DNA from: JAEUOS01 sp965279115
Lineage (GTDB): Bacteria; Pseudomonadota; Gammaproteobacteria; Burkholderiales; JAEUOS01
Length of the DNA: 64,000 nt
Assembly (NCBI GenBank): GCA_965279115.1
Contig: OZ257137.1
Coordinates: forward strand, 6,448,001-6,512,000
Direction of reading: 5' to 3'
The position numbers and the translations under genes were made by a program. Each line of letters begins with the position of its first letter. The stretch's first letter is position 1. Under the pieces are notes generated by a model. The model searched no databases, was not told where the DNA came from, and saw nothing but the letters and a program-made list of their open reading frames with translations. Shown piece by piece: positions 7,695 through 16,143 of this stretch.

Positions 7695-8615
7695 TCAGGA
7701 GTGCGATTGTGACGCAAGCGCGACAAATCGCTTGAGCACGGCGGAGCGATCGTCGCGGCGGAAGGCGATGCCGATTTCAAGCGCCGGCTTCGCGCCGCGC
7801 AAGCGGCGGTAAACCACGCCCTGGCGCTTGAGGCTCATGATCGATTCCGGCACCAGCGCAATGCCCATCCCGGCCGATACCAGCGAGATGATGGTCTGCA
7901 TCTGGATGGCTTCCTGGACGATGCGCGGACTGAATCCGGCCTTGCCGCAACTCGCGATGATCGCGTCGTAAAGCCGCGGGCCGACATGCCGCGGGCTGCA
8001 GATGTACGAATCCCCGGCGAACGCGGAAAGCACGGCCGGGCCGCCTGCATCCGCCTGCGGATGATGTGCCGGCAACGCGAGCACCATGGCCTCGGCGACC
8101 AGGCGCCGGTAGGCCAGCGGCGTTGATGCGGCATCCGCGGCGCCGGCATCCCCGGCCTCGCCGCCGATCGGCCCCAGCAGGATGCCGGCGTCGGCGCGGC
8201 CGGCGCGAAGGTCGGCGATTTGCACGTCGGTGGTCGCCTCCTGCAGGCCGACGCGCACCGCCGGGAAGCGCTGCGCGTGACGGCGCAGGAGATCGGGGAG
8301 GAAGGAGTAGTCGACGATGCTCACGAACTGCAGTGAGAGTTCGCCCTCCTCGCCGCTGGCGGCATTGCGCGCCTTCTCGGGAAGTCGCCCGGCCGCCGCG
8401 AGTACGGCACGCGCCTCCGGCAGCAGCGCGCGGCCGGCCTCGGACAGGGCCACCTTGCGGTTCACCCGATGAAAAAGCTCGACGCCGAGTTCCTCCTCGA
8501 AGCCGCGGATCGCCCGCGACAAGGGCGGTTGCGCCATGGAAAGCGCCTGCGCCGCGCGACCGAAGTGCAGGTGCTCGGCCACGGCGACGAACTGGCGCAA
8601 CTGCCGCAATTCCAT
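7695..8615 (-). CDS. LysR-family transcriptional regulator
   Basis: 306 residues. The N-terminal winged helix (about 1-60) has the canonical MELRQLRQFVAVAEHLHFGR start, AAQALSMAQPPLSRAI as recognition helix, and LGVELFHR. The rest is the two-lobed periplasmic-binding-like effector domain. It most resembles the CatR/BenM-type activators of aromatic or small-acid metabolism, but the effector is unknown. It is divergent from an EamA-type exporter gene, and the 86-bp space between them holds a perfect palindromic LysR box. It probably represses itself and controls the exporter. Confidence 0.9.
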   Translation of the reverse strand: MELRQLRQFVAVAEHLHFGRAAQALSMAQPPLSRAIRGFEEELGVELFHRVNRKVALSEAGRALLPEARAVLAAAGRLPEKARNAASGEEGELSLQFVSIVDYSFLPDLLRRHAQRFPAVRVGLQEATTDVQIADLRAGRADAGILLGPIGGEAGDAGAADAASTPLAYRRLVAEAMVLALPAHHPQADAGGPAVLSAFAGDSYICSPRHVGPRLYDAIIASCGKAGFSPRIVQEAIQMQTIISLVSAGMGIALVPESIMSLKRQGVVYRRLRGAKPALEIGIAFRRDDRSAVLKRFVALASQSHS

Positions 8616-8627
8616 GTTGCCCCTTTT

Positions 8628-8644
8628 AATACCTTTAAGGTATT
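8628..8644. promoter_or_regulatory. LysR-type operator palindrome
   Basis: AATACCTT-T-AAGGTATT is a perfect 8-bp inverted repeat around one base and contains the T-N11-A LysR core (T8630 to A8642). It lies 12 bp upstream of the lysR start and 57 bp upstream of the EamA gene start, in an AT-rich patch within GC-rich DNA. That is the usual recognition-site position for a divergently acting LysR regulator. Confidence 0.75.
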
Positions 8645-8701
8645 GATCGATTGATTTTAATGTATTGGAGGTTTGGAAGCCACTGCGCTACATTGCGCAC
8701 C

Positions 8702-9637
8702 ATGTCCCCGCCTGCCCGCCCTTCGCGCAGCATCGCCTTCCTGGCCCTGGTGGCCACCATGGCCATGTGGGGCAGCAACGGCGCGGTGGCCAAGATGCTC
8801 CTGCCGACCTTCGGCCCGATCCCGATGACCTGGTTGCGCTGGTTCCTGGTCATGGTGCTGGCGGCGCCATTCGCCTGGCGCGAGCGCGCCGCCGTGCGGG
8901 TCGTGGTGCGCGAGCATTGGCGGTCGATTGTCGGATTCACCCTGCTGGGAGGTGTGCCGCAAAGCGTGGTCGTATTCATCGGCCTCGACTATTCGAGCGC
9001 GGTGCACCTGGGCCTGCTCAATTCCGCAATCCCGGTGATGATCCTGGTGTTGGGCGCCCTGTTTTTCGGCCACCAGATGATGGGCCGCGAAATTGTCGGC
9101 GTGATGATCTCCGCCGTTGGCGTGACCGTCATCATCTTCCAGGGCAGCCTGGCTGCGCTCCTTCATCTTGAAATCGGCAGCGGCGACCTGATCATGCTGG
9201 CGGGAATGCTCCTGTGGGCGCTCTATACCCTGCGCCTGAACCACCGGCCCGCCCAGGTCTCGATTGTCACCTTCCTGTTCCTGGTCTCCGCCGCCGGCCT
9301 GCCGCTCACCCTGCCCTTGTTCATTCGCGAAATCTCCGTTCATGGCTTGCCACGTCCGGACGCGGCCGAAATCGTCGGTCTGATCTACATGAGCGCAGTG
9401 CCGACCATCATTTCGACTTTCACCTACGCCTTCGCCATCGAGCGCGTCGGGCCCGCGCAGGCGGGTGTCTTCATCCACACCGTGCCGCTCTTCGCCTGCC
9501 TGTTCGCCGCCGTCCTGGCGGGCGAGGCCCTGCACCCCTACCATGCAGCCGGCTTCCTGCTGGTCGCCGGCGGTGCCTGGATCAGTTGCCAGCGCCCTGC
9601 GCCGGTGCTATCTTCCGCGCCCGCGACGGCAAAGTAG
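8702..9637 (+). CDS. EamA/DMT-family inner-membrane exporter
   Basis: 311 residues from the ATG at 8702; a possible upstream start at 8651 would add a non-hydrophobic leader. Two EamA repeats of about five helices each are visible: the first from FLALVATMAMWGSNGAVAK through VGVTVIIFQG, the second from GDLIMLAGMLLWALYTL through the final hydrophobic segment. Family members export amino acids, nucleosides or other small metabolites; the substrate here is unknown. The divergent LysR gene and the box between them suggest induction by a metabolite. ilvD follows 30 bp downstream and may be cotranscribed. Confidence 0.82.
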   Translation: MSPPARPSRSIAFLALVATMAMWGSNGAVAKMLLPTFGPIPMTWLRWFLVMVLAAPFAWRERAAVRVVVREHWRSIVGFTLLGGVPQSVVVFIGLDYSSAVHLGLLNSAIPVMILVLGALFFGHQMMGREIVGVMISAVGVTVIIFQGSLAALLHLEIGSGDLIMLAGMLLWALYTLRLNHRPAQVSIVTFLFLVSAAGLPLTLPLFIREISVHGLPRPDAAEIVGLIYMSAVPTIISTFTYAFAIERVGPAQAGVFIHTVPLFACLFAAVLAGEALHPYHAAGFLLVAGGAWISCQRPAPVLSSAPATAK

Positions 9638-9667
9638 TTTCCTTCCCACCCTGACCCGGAGTTTCAA

Positions 9668-11353
9668 ATGGCCGAACAAAAACCCCTCAACTGGCGCTCC
9701 CGCGCGATCACCGGCGGCGTCAACCGCAGTCCCAACCGCGCCATGCTGCGCGAAGTGGGTTTCACCGACGCGGACTTCGACAAGCCCATTGTCGGCGTCG
9801 CCAACGGCCACTCCAACATGAACCCGTGCAACGCCGGCATCCAGCCTCTGGTCGACCGTGCGATGGTGGCCCTGAAGGAATATGGCGCCATGCCGCAGGT
9901 GTTCGGCGTGCCCACCGTGACCGACGGCATCGGCATGGGCACCGAGGGCATGAAGTATTCGCTGATCTCGCGCGAAGTCATCGCTGACGCCATCGAGACC
10001 TCGGTGAATGGCCAGATGATGGACGGCGCACTGGTGGTCGGCGCCTGCGACAAGAACATGCCCGGCGGCATGATGGCGATCGCCCGCATGAACATCCCCG
10101 CGATCTACGTCTACGGCGGCACCATCAAGCCGGGGGTCTGGAAAGGCCAGCCGGTCAACCTGGTGTCCGCTTTCGAGGCGGTCGGCGCCTTCACCGCCGG
10201 CAAGATGAGCAAGGAAGACTACGACGGCATCGAGCGCAACGCCTGCCCGACCCACGGCGCCTGCGGCGGCATGTACACCGCCAACACCATGTCGTCGTCT
10301 TTCGAGGCGCTTGGCATGAGCCTCCTGGGTTCGTCCTCGATGGCCAACCCCGACGGCGAGAAAGCCGACAGCGCCGCCGATTCCGCCAACGTCCTTGTCG
10401 AGGCGATCCGCAACAACATCCGCCCGCGCGACATCATCACGCGCAAGTCGATCGAGAACGCGGTTTCGCTGATCATGGCCACCGGCGGTTCCACCAACGG
10501 CGTATTGCACTTCCTGGCCATCGCCGCGGCCGCCGAAGTCGAGTGGACCATCGACGATTTCGAGCGCGTGCGCCGCAAGACGCCGGTTCTGTGCGACCTG
10601 AAGCCGTCGGGCAAGTACATGATGACCGACCTGCACAAGGCCGGCGGTGTCCCGGTGGTACTCAACATGCTGCTCGAGCATGGCTGCCTGCATGGCGACT
10701 GCATGACCATCACCGGCAAGACCATCGGCGAAGAACTGGCCAAGTGGCGCAAGACCCCGGACGGTGAAGTCATCCGCCCGTGGGACCAGCCGATGTACGC
10801 GCAGGGCCACCTGGCCATACTCAAGGGCAACCTGGCGCCCGAAGGCTGCGTGGCCAAGATCACCGGGCTGAAAAACCCCTCGATCAACGGACCCGCGCGC
10901 GTGTTCAATTCGGAAAACGAATCGATGCAGGCCATCACCGCCAACAAGATCAAGCCCGGCGACGTTCTGGTGATCCGCTACGAGGGCCCCAAGGGCGGCC
11001 CCGGCATGCAGGAAATGCTTGCCCCCACCTCGGCACTGATCGGCCAGGGCCTGGGCGACTCGGTCGGCCTCATCACCGACGGGCGCTTTTCCGGCGGCAC
11101 CTGGGGCATGGTGGTCGGCCACGTCTCCCCGGAAGCCTACGAGGGTGGCCTCATCGCCCTGATCGAGGAAGGCGATTCCATCACCATCGACGCGCACACC
11201 CTCACGCTGCAACTGAACGTCGCCGACGATGTGATCGCCAGGCGCAGGGCCGCATGGAAGCGGCCAGCACCGCGCTACACCCGCGGCCTGATGGCCAAAT
11301 ACATGAAACTGGTCGGGCCCGCGACGCGCGGTGCCGTGACCGACCACGACTGA
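9668..11353 (+). CDS. ilvD: Dihydroxy-acid dehydratase (valine, isoleucine, pantothenate biosynthesis)
   Basis: 561 residues. The enzyme dehydrates 2,3-dihydroxy-isovalerate and 2,3-dihydroxy-3-methylvalerate to the 2-keto acids. Iron-sulfur ligands are seen at Cys54 (NPCNAG), Cys127 (GACDKNMPGG) and Cys199 (GACGGMYTANTMSS). This spacing and the short length fit the oxygen-tolerant [2Fe-2S] branch rather than the about 616-residue [4Fe-4S] E. coli form (inference from length and spacing). The C-terminal swivelling domain ends with DGRFSGGTWGMVVGHVSPEA, carrying the catalytic Ser region. The ATG is preceded by a GGAG Shine-Dalgarno. Confidence 0.96.
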   Translation: MAEQKPLNWRSRAITGGVNRSPNRAMLREVGFTDADFDKPIVGVANGHSNMNPCNAGIQPLVDRAMVALKEYGAMPQVFGVPTVTDGIGMGTEGMKYSLISREVIADAIETSVNGQMMDGALVVGACDKNMPGGMMAIARMNIPAIYVYGGTIKPGVWKGQPVNLVSAFEAVGAFTAGKMSKEDYDGIERNACPTHGACGGMYTANTMSSSFEALGMSLLGSSSMANPDGEKADSAADSANVLVEAIRNNIRPRDIITRKSIENAVSLIMATGGSTNGVLHFLAIAAAAEVEWTIDDFERVRRKTPVLCDLKPSGKYMMTDLHKAGGVPVVLNMLLEHGCLHGDCMTITGKTIGEELAKWRKTPDGEVIRPWDQPMYAQGHLAILKGNLAPEGCVAKITGLKNPSINGPARVFNSENESMQAITANKIKPGDVLVIRYEGPKGGPGMQEMLAPTSALIGQGLGDSVGLITDGRFSGGTWGMVVGHVSPEAYEGGLIALIEEGDSITIDAHTLTLQLNVADDVIARRRAAWKRPAPRYTRGLMAKYMKLVGPATRGAVTDHD

Positions 11354-11384
11354 ACTGTCCCCTCTTAATCAAGGCCTCACCATC

Positions 11385-11762
11385 ATGAAACGCCCTTCAT
11401 TCAATGCAGTAGCCGTGGAAAGCGCACGCCGCGACCCGGATGCCATGACCCTTGAACTGAACTTGATCGACGCAAAGGGAAATTCGCAGAACCTCGTACT
11501 GTCCCAGCAGGCGGTCAGCCATGTGTTGGGCGCCGTCTTCCAGAAACGGCTGCCCGACATGCGTACGGATTTCCGGGTCGACGAAGCGCTACCGTTGGCT
11601 GGCCTATACACTTTTGAACTTCCGGACGGTGGCACTGGTTTGCGTCTTCTGCTTAACCGCGCTGAAGCATTCGATGTCTATTTCGAGGGCTCGGTCCAGA
11701 CCGAATTGCGCGATTCGCTGAGTTTGATCGCAAATCGCGCGCAAGGACGCACGCAAGCGTAG
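11385..11762 (+). CDS. Conserved-looking hypothetical protein
   Basis: 125 residues, soluble, no signal peptide or membrane segment. I do not recognise the family. The chain alternates beta-like hydrophobic stretches (MTLELNLIDAKG, LAGLYTFELPDGG, LRLLLNRAEAFDVYFEG) with a helix-like segment (LVLSQQAVSHVLGAVFQK), which suggests a small alpha/beta fold. It starts 31 bp after ilvD in the same direction and is followed by a terminator-like inverted repeat. Codon positions look like its neighbours, so it is probably a real gene. Confidence 0.6.
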   Translation: MKRPSFNAVAVESARRDPDAMTLELNLIDAKGNSQNLVLSQQAVSHVLGAVFQKRLPDMRTDFRVDEALPLAGLYTFELPDGGTGLRLLLNRAEAFDVYFEGSVQTELRDSLSLIANRAQGRTQA

Positions 11763-11774
11763 TGCAAGCGCAAG

Positions 11775-11803
11775 CCGGCAGGCTTGGCAGTACAACCTGC
11801 CGG
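11775..11803. terminator. Inverted repeat between convergent genes
   Basis: A perfect 8-bp stem, CCGGCAGG / CCTGCCGG, with a 13-nt loop lies between the hypothetical gene (stop 11762) and the convergent Bug gene (stop 11816). Placement suggests a shared terminator; there is no T-run. Confidence 0.4.
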
Positions 11804-11815
11804 AGAACGATGGCC

Positions 11816-12802
11816 TTACTTGCGCAAGCCCAGCGCTGTACCAAGTTTCTCGTAGAGCTCAACCTGCTCTCGAGCGAATTTTTCGGTGTCCGCCGAGGAA
11901 CGGATCGCGGGTATCGCCCCGAAGCCCGCGTTGCCGCGGATCCAGTCCGGATCCTGCGCGACCCTTTTCAATACCTCCGCCCACTTGCTGACCACCTCGG
12001 GCGGCAGGCCGGGCGGTCCGTACAGGCCGCTCCAGCCCATCACCTGTTCCATCGGGGTGAGACCCAGTTCACGCGCTGTCGGAATGTCCGGATACTCCTT
12101 GAGCCGTTCCGAGGTGGTGGTCAGGAGCCCGCGCATGGTGCCGGCCTTGAGCTGCCCGCCCAGCGTCGGTAGGTTGTTGCACAGGAACTGCACCTGGCCT
12201 GACAACACCGCGGCGGTGGCTTCGCCGCCCCCCTTGTAGCCGATCTGCTCGGCGGAATTCGAAGGCAAGCCCGCACTGCGCAGCAACACCTCCACCGCCA
12301 TGTGCTGGGTGGTACCGGGACCGGCCGTGGCGTAGTTGAGCTTGCCGGGCTGCGCCTTGAGCGCCTCGAGCAGGTCCTTCATGCTCTTGTGCGGCGAATC
12401 CCCCTTGACCACGCATGCCACCGGATTGAAGTCGAGCAGGGAAATAAAGGTGAAGTCATTCCATTTGTAGGGTGTCTTGGAGTCCAGCGCGGGGCTGATG
12501 GCCTGCGAGCCGCCGCGCGCGATGAGCAGCGTGTAGCCGTCGGGCACGCTGGTGCGCACCCGTTGCGAGCCGATGATTCCGGAGGCACCGACGATGTTCT
12601 GCACCACCAGTGACTGCCCCATGTACTTGACAGCGACGGCCGCGAGGTTGCGCCCGGAAGCGTCGCTGTCACCACCGGCAGCGTACGGGGCAATGAGGGT
12701 GATCGGGCGGTTCGGATAGGGTTGGGCGAGTACCGGCGCCGCGACGGTCGCGGCAAGCGCCGCAAGGCCGCCAAGCATGTACTGCGCAGCAAGCTTCATC
12801 AT
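11816..12802 (-). CDS. Bug-family periplasmic solute-binding protein (TTT-type)
   Basis: 328 residues with a Sec signal peptide (about 1-27, cleavage after VLA, before QPYPNRPI). The mature start YPNRPITLIAPYAAGGDSD is the Bordetella uptake gene signature, where the pocket after strand 1 binds a carboxylate. These proteins serve tripartite tricarboxylate transporters, or act alone as sensors, and are greatly expanded in Burkholderiales. No TctA or TctB membrane partner is nearby, so this is an orphan receptor. It is divergent from a TauD-like dioxygenase, and the shared upstream region hints that both handle the same compound (inference). Confidence 0.92.
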   Translation of the reverse strand: MMKLAAQYMLGGLAALAATVAAPVLAQPYPNRPITLIAPYAAGGDSDASGRNLAAVAVKYMGQSLVVQNIVGASGIIGSQRVRTSVPDGYTLLIARGGSQAISPALDSKTPYKWNDFTFISLLDFNPVACVVKGDSPHKSMKDLLEALKAQPGKLNYATAGPGTTQHMAVEVLLRSAGLPSNSAEQIGYKGGGEATAAVLSGQVQFLCNNLPTLGGQLKAGTMRGLLTTTSERLKEYPDIPTARELGLTPMEQVMGWSGLYGPPGLPPEVVSKWAEVLKRVAQDPDWIRGNAGFGAIPAIRSSADTEKFAREQVELYEKLGTALGLRK

Positions 12803-12821
12803 CAGGTTGTCTCCGTTGTGG

Positions 12822-12847
12822 TTCTGCGTTCGGGTTCTGCGTTCGGG
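12822..12847. repeat. Two tandem copies of a 13-bp unit in the Bug/dioxygenase intergenic region
   Basis: The unit TTCTGCGTTCGGG occurs twice with no gap, starting 20 bp upstream of the Bug gene start codon. It may be a short slippage duplication or a double binding site placed between the two divergent genes. Confidence 0.55.
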
Positions 12848-12910
12848 CCTACATGTTGCCCGCGTTTGGTTTACGATTCAAGGCTCTGTCCCAGCAAGGC
12901 GAAGCTTCCG

Positions 12911-13987
12911 ATGTCCACAGACGTGCACCTCCCGGCCCCGGCGATGCCATCCGGCCCGATCGACGGCCCTTCGGCCTGGTACGGACCTGACCTTGCGCGC
13001 CGGACCGACTGGATCTGGCGGCTTGATGCCGGCGACCTGGCCGAGATCGACGCGGCGATCGCGCACTTCAAGGCGACCGGACTGCCGATGGAGGCGATTG
13101 GCCGGGAGTCGTTCCCGCTGCCCGGCCTTGCGGCCAAGCTCGACCAGATCCTGAACGAAATCCTCGAGGGGCGCGGCTTTGTGATGCTGCGCGGATTCCG
13201 CATGGAAGGCCGCGACCTCGCTTCGGCGGCCATTGCGTATCTGGGCCTGGGCCGGTATTTCGGCTCGCTGCGCAGTTCCAACGGCAAGGGCCATTTGCTC
13301 GGCCACGTCAAGGATGTAGGGGCCGACATCAAGGATGGCAACACACGCTTCTACCAGACCAACCGGCGGCTCGAGTACCACACCGATTCCGCCGACATCG
13401 TGGGCCTGTTGTGCCTGCAGACCGCCAGGAGCGGCGGCGAGTCCTTCCTGGCCAGCTCGGTCACGGTCTACAACGAGATGTTGCGACGCCGGCCGGAGCT
13501 GCTGCGCGCGGCCTTCCTGCCGTATTCAACCGACCGGCGCGGCGAAGTGCCCGCGGGCATGAACCCCTGGTTCGACATCCCGATCTTCAACTGGCATGCG
13601 GGCAGGCTCTCCGGCATCTACCTGCGCCACTACATCGAAGAGGCGCAGCGCCGCTTTCCCGATGCCGCGCGGCTGACCCGGGAGCAGATCGCGACCATGG
13701 ATCTGATCGATGAACTCGTCAATGATCCGGCGATCCACCTGCAGATGGCCTTCGAACGCGGTGACATGCAATTCCTGCACAACCACCAGATCCTGCATTC
13801 GCGCAACGACTTCGAAAACTGGCCTGAGCCGGAACGCCAGCGTCACCTGCTGCGCCTGTGGATGGCACCACCGTCCGGTCGTCCGCTGCCGGACGTATAC
13901 GCGGCGCGCTATGGCGGCACGGTCCCCGGTGACCGGGGCGGGATCATCGTCCCGGGCACTCGGCTTTCGGTGTCGCTCACGGCCTGA
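12911..13987 (+). CDS. TauD/TfdA-family Fe(II)/2-oxoglutarate dioxygenase-like protein
   Basis: 358 residues from the ATG at 12911; the longer open frame upstream covers the Bug promoter and is not coding. The iron-binding facial triad begins with H157-x-D159 in LEYHTDSADIVGLLCLQTA. The distal His and the 2-oxoglutarate-binding Arg are in LHNHQILHSRNDF and the RHLLRLWM segment. Family members hydroxylate taurine, 2,4-D and related carboxylates or sulfonates. The substrate is unknown. A Bug receptor gene diverges from the same region, which fits a catabolic pair for an organic acid. Confidence 0.82.
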   Translation: MSTDVHLPAPAMPSGPIDGPSAWYGPDLARRTDWIWRLDAGDLAEIDAAIAHFKATGLPMEAIGRESFPLPGLAAKLDQILNEILEGRGFVMLRGFRMEGRDLASAAIAYLGLGRYFGSLRSSNGKGHLLGHVKDVGADIKDGNTRFYQTNRRLEYHTDSADIVGLLCLQTARSGGESFLASSVTVYNEMLRRRPELLRAAFLPYSTDRRGEVPAGMNPWFDIPIFNWHAGRLSGIYLRHYIEEAQRRFPDAARLTREQIATMDLIDELVNDPAIHLQMAFERGDMQFLHNHQILHSRNDFENWPEPERQRHLLRLWMAPPSGRPLPDVYAARYGGTVPGDRGGIIVPGTRLSVSLTA

Positions 13988-14010
13988 ATGGGAATTCCCG
14001 CCACATTCGT

Positions 14011-14016
14011 TAAAAT
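14011..14016 (+). promoter_or_regulatory. Candidate hrcA -10 box close to the start codon
   Basis: TAAAAT ends only 6 bp before the hrcA ATG at 14023, so transcription would begin at or next to the start codon, giving a leaderless or near-leaderless mRNA. No CIRCE element (TTAGCACTC-N9-GAGTGCTAA) is seen here. No convincing -35 is visible. Confidence 0.35.
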
Positions 14017-14022
14017 CGCTGC

Positions 14023-15045
14023 ATGCTAGACAGGCGCGCACGCACCCTCCTTAAGACCCTGGTCGAACGCTATATCGTCGACGGCCAGCCCGTGGGCTCG
14101 CGGGCGTTGTCCAAGTTCTCGGGTCTGGACCTCTCGCCGGCGACCATCCGCAACGTGATGGCGGACCTGGAGGACCTCGGATTCATTGCCAGCCCGCACA
14201 CTTCCGCGGGCCGCATCCCCACCCCTCGCGGCTACCGGCTCTTTGTCGACACGCTCATGACCGTGCGCCCGCTCGACGAGGCGGCACGCATCGAGCTCAG
14301 GGACCATCTGCTTCCGGACCAGCCGCAGCGCGTGATCAGCACGGCCGCGCAGATGCTGTCGGAACTCACGCAGTTCGCCGGCGTGGTGATGGTGCCCAAG
14401 CGCCAGAGCATGTTCCGCCACATCGAATTCCTCAATCTTTCGGAAAAGCGCGTCCTGCTGATCCTGGTGACGCCCGACGGGGACGTGCAGAACCGCATCC
14501 TATTCACCGAAAAGCCGTATTCGCAGTCCCAGTTGATCGAGGCGGCGAACTTCATCAACCAGCACTATGCCGGCGTCGATTTCGACCAGATCCGCCTGCG
14601 CATCCGTGAAGAGTTGAAGGAACTGCGCGAGGACATCGTGCGCCTGACCCAGGTCGCGGTGGAGACCAGCGGCCAGGCGCTGGCCGATACCAGCGACAGC
14701 TACGTGCTGTCCGGCGAAAAGAACCTGATCGGCGTCTCCGACCTGTCCTCGGACATGGAGCGCCTGCGCCGGCTGTTCGACATGTTCGAGCACAAGACCA
14801 CCCTGATCCAGCTTCTGGAAACCTCCAGCCGCGCCGAAGGTGTGCAGATTTTCATCGGCGGGGAGTCGAGCCTTGTACCCATGGACGAAATGAGCGTGGT
14901 TACCGCCCCTTACGAAGTCGACGGCCGGATCGTCGGCACCCTCGGCGTGATCGGCCCGACACGCATGGCCTATGAGCGTGTCATACCGATCGTCGACATC
15001 ACGGCACGCATGCTCTCATCCGCACTCTCCGGCGGCAACGACTAG
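14023..15045 (+). CDS. hrcA: HrcA, heat-inducible transcription repressor
   Basis: 340 residues, the family length. The N-terminal winged helix carries LLKTLVERYIVDGQPVGSRA, LSPATIRNVMADLEDLGFI and HTSAGRIPTPRGYRLFVD, all HrcA hallmarks. The middle and C-terminal parts form the GAF-like and dimerisation regions, ending in TARMLSSALSGGND. HrcA binds CIRCE elements upstream of groESL and dnaK operons, and its activity is set by GroEL. No CIRCE is present in this window, so its targets lie elsewhere. The stop codon is immediately followed by the hemH ATG. Confidence 0.95.
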   Translation: MLDRRARTLLKTLVERYIVDGQPVGSRALSKFSGLDLSPATIRNVMADLEDLGFIASPHTSAGRIPTPRGYRLFVDTLMTVRPLDEAARIELRDHLLPDQPQRVISTAAQMLSELTQFAGVVMVPKRQSMFRHIEFLNLSEKRVLLILVTPDGDVQNRILFTEKPYSQSQLIEAANFINQHYAGVDFDQIRLRIREELKELREDIVRLTQVAVETSGQALADTSDSYVLSGEKNLIGVSDLSSDMERLRRLFDMFEHKTTLIQLLETSSRAEGVQIFIGGESSLVPMDEMSVVTAPYEVDGRIVGTLGVIGPTRMAYERVIPIVDITARMLSSALSGGND

Positions 15046-16143
15046 ATGGCCGGGTATTCGGAGCAGCCGCAATACCAGCATGGTTCGCAAAGACGCATCG
15101 GCATCCTGGTCACCAACCTGGGAACGCCCGACGAGCCAACGCCCAAGGCGTTGCGCCGCTACCTGAAGCAGTTCCTGTCGGACCCGCGGGTGGTGGAAAT
15201 TCCGCGCATCGCCTGGTGGCCCATCCTGAACGGCATCATCCTCAACGTGAGGCCGAAGAAGTCCGCCGCCAAGTACCAGACGATCTGGACCGACGAGGGC
15301 TCCCCCCTGAAGGTGCATACGGAGCGCCAGGCCAAGTTGCTGGCCGGGTACCTGCTCGCGCGCGGACACCGGGATGTCGAGGTCGCCTTTGGCATGCGTT
15401 ATGGGGCCCCTTCGATCGATTCGGCCCTCAACAGCCTCGCCGCACGCGGATGCGACCGCATCGTGGTGCTGCCGCTGTATCCGCAATACGCCGCCAGCAC
15501 CACGGCCAGCACGCACGATGCCGTGGCGGGCTGGGCACGCACCATGCGCAACCTGCCGGGCCTGAATTTCGTGCGCAATTTCCATGACCACCCGGGATAC
15601 ATCGGGGCGCTGGCGGCCTCGGTCAGGGCGCACTGGCAGAGTGAGGGTGGCGCCTCCGACATGCTGCTGATGAGTTTTCATGGACTGCCGCAGTACACCC
15701 TCCGCGAGGGTGACCCGTACCACTGCGAATGCCTGAAGACCGGCCGCCTGCTGGCCGAGGCGCTGGAGCTCGCTCCCGATGCCTGGCGTGTTACCTTCCA
15801 GTCGCGCTTCGGCAAGGCCGAATGGCTACAGCCCTACACCGCCGACACGCTCGAGGTTCTGGCCGCGGCCAAACTGCGCCGCCTCGATGTGATCTGTCCC
15901 GGCTTCCCCGGCGATTGCCTCGAAACCCTCGAGGAAATCGCCGTCGAAGGCAAGGAGATCTACCAGCATGCGGGCGGTGGCGCCTATGCCTACATCCCCT
16001 GTCTGAACGAACGCGACGACTGGCTGCATGCCATGGCCGACATCGTCGAGCCTCATCTGGCCGCGCTGTCGCGCCCGGTCGCCTCGGCCGGAGAACTCGC
16101 GGCGTCGCGCGAGCGCGCCCACAAGCTTGGAGCCGCCCAATGA
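15046..16143 (+). CDS. hemH: Ferrochelatase (protoheme synthesis)
   Basis: 365 residues. The enzyme inserts Fe2+ into protoporphyrin IX, the last step of protoheme synthesis. Landmarks are GILVTNLGTPDEPTPKALR near the N-terminus, the catalytic His in LLMSFHGLPQY (about His212) and the conserved FGKAEWLQPYT segment with the acidic metal-path residue. CPGFPGDCLETLEEI follows near 285. The ATG directly abuts the hrcA stop and no separate promoter is seen, so expression is likely coupled to hrcA. The 3' end overlaps a receiver gene by 4 bp (ATGA). Confidence 0.95.
   Translation: MAGYSEQPQYQHGSQRRIGILVTNLGTPDEPTPKALRRYLKQFLSDPRVVEIPRIAWWPILNGIILNVRPKKSAAKYQTIWTDEGSPLKVHTERQAKLLAGYLLARGHRDVEVAFGMRYGAPSIDSALNSLAARGCDRIVVLPLYPQYAASTTASTHDAVAGWARTMRNLPGLNFVRNFHDHPGYIGALAASVRAHWQSEGGASDMLLMSFHGLPQYTLREGDPYHCECLKTGRLLAEALELAPDAWRVTFQSRFGKAEWLQPYTADTLEVLAAAKLRRLDVICPGFPGDCLETLEEIAVEGKEIYQHAGGGAYAYIPCLNERDDWLHAMADIVEPHLAALSRPVASAGELAASRERAHKLGAAQ

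Noticed and set aside
9608..11347. A 579-codon open frame opposite ilvD
   Set aside because: It mirrors ilvD almost end to end, has no recognisable domain and is His/Asp/Gly/Ala-rich, as expected of antisense frames in GC-rich DNA.
13988..14022. Possible CIRCE element upstream of hrcA
   Set aside because: Only a short GGGAATTCCC palindrome is present; the TTAGCACTC-N9-GAGTGCTAA pattern is absent.
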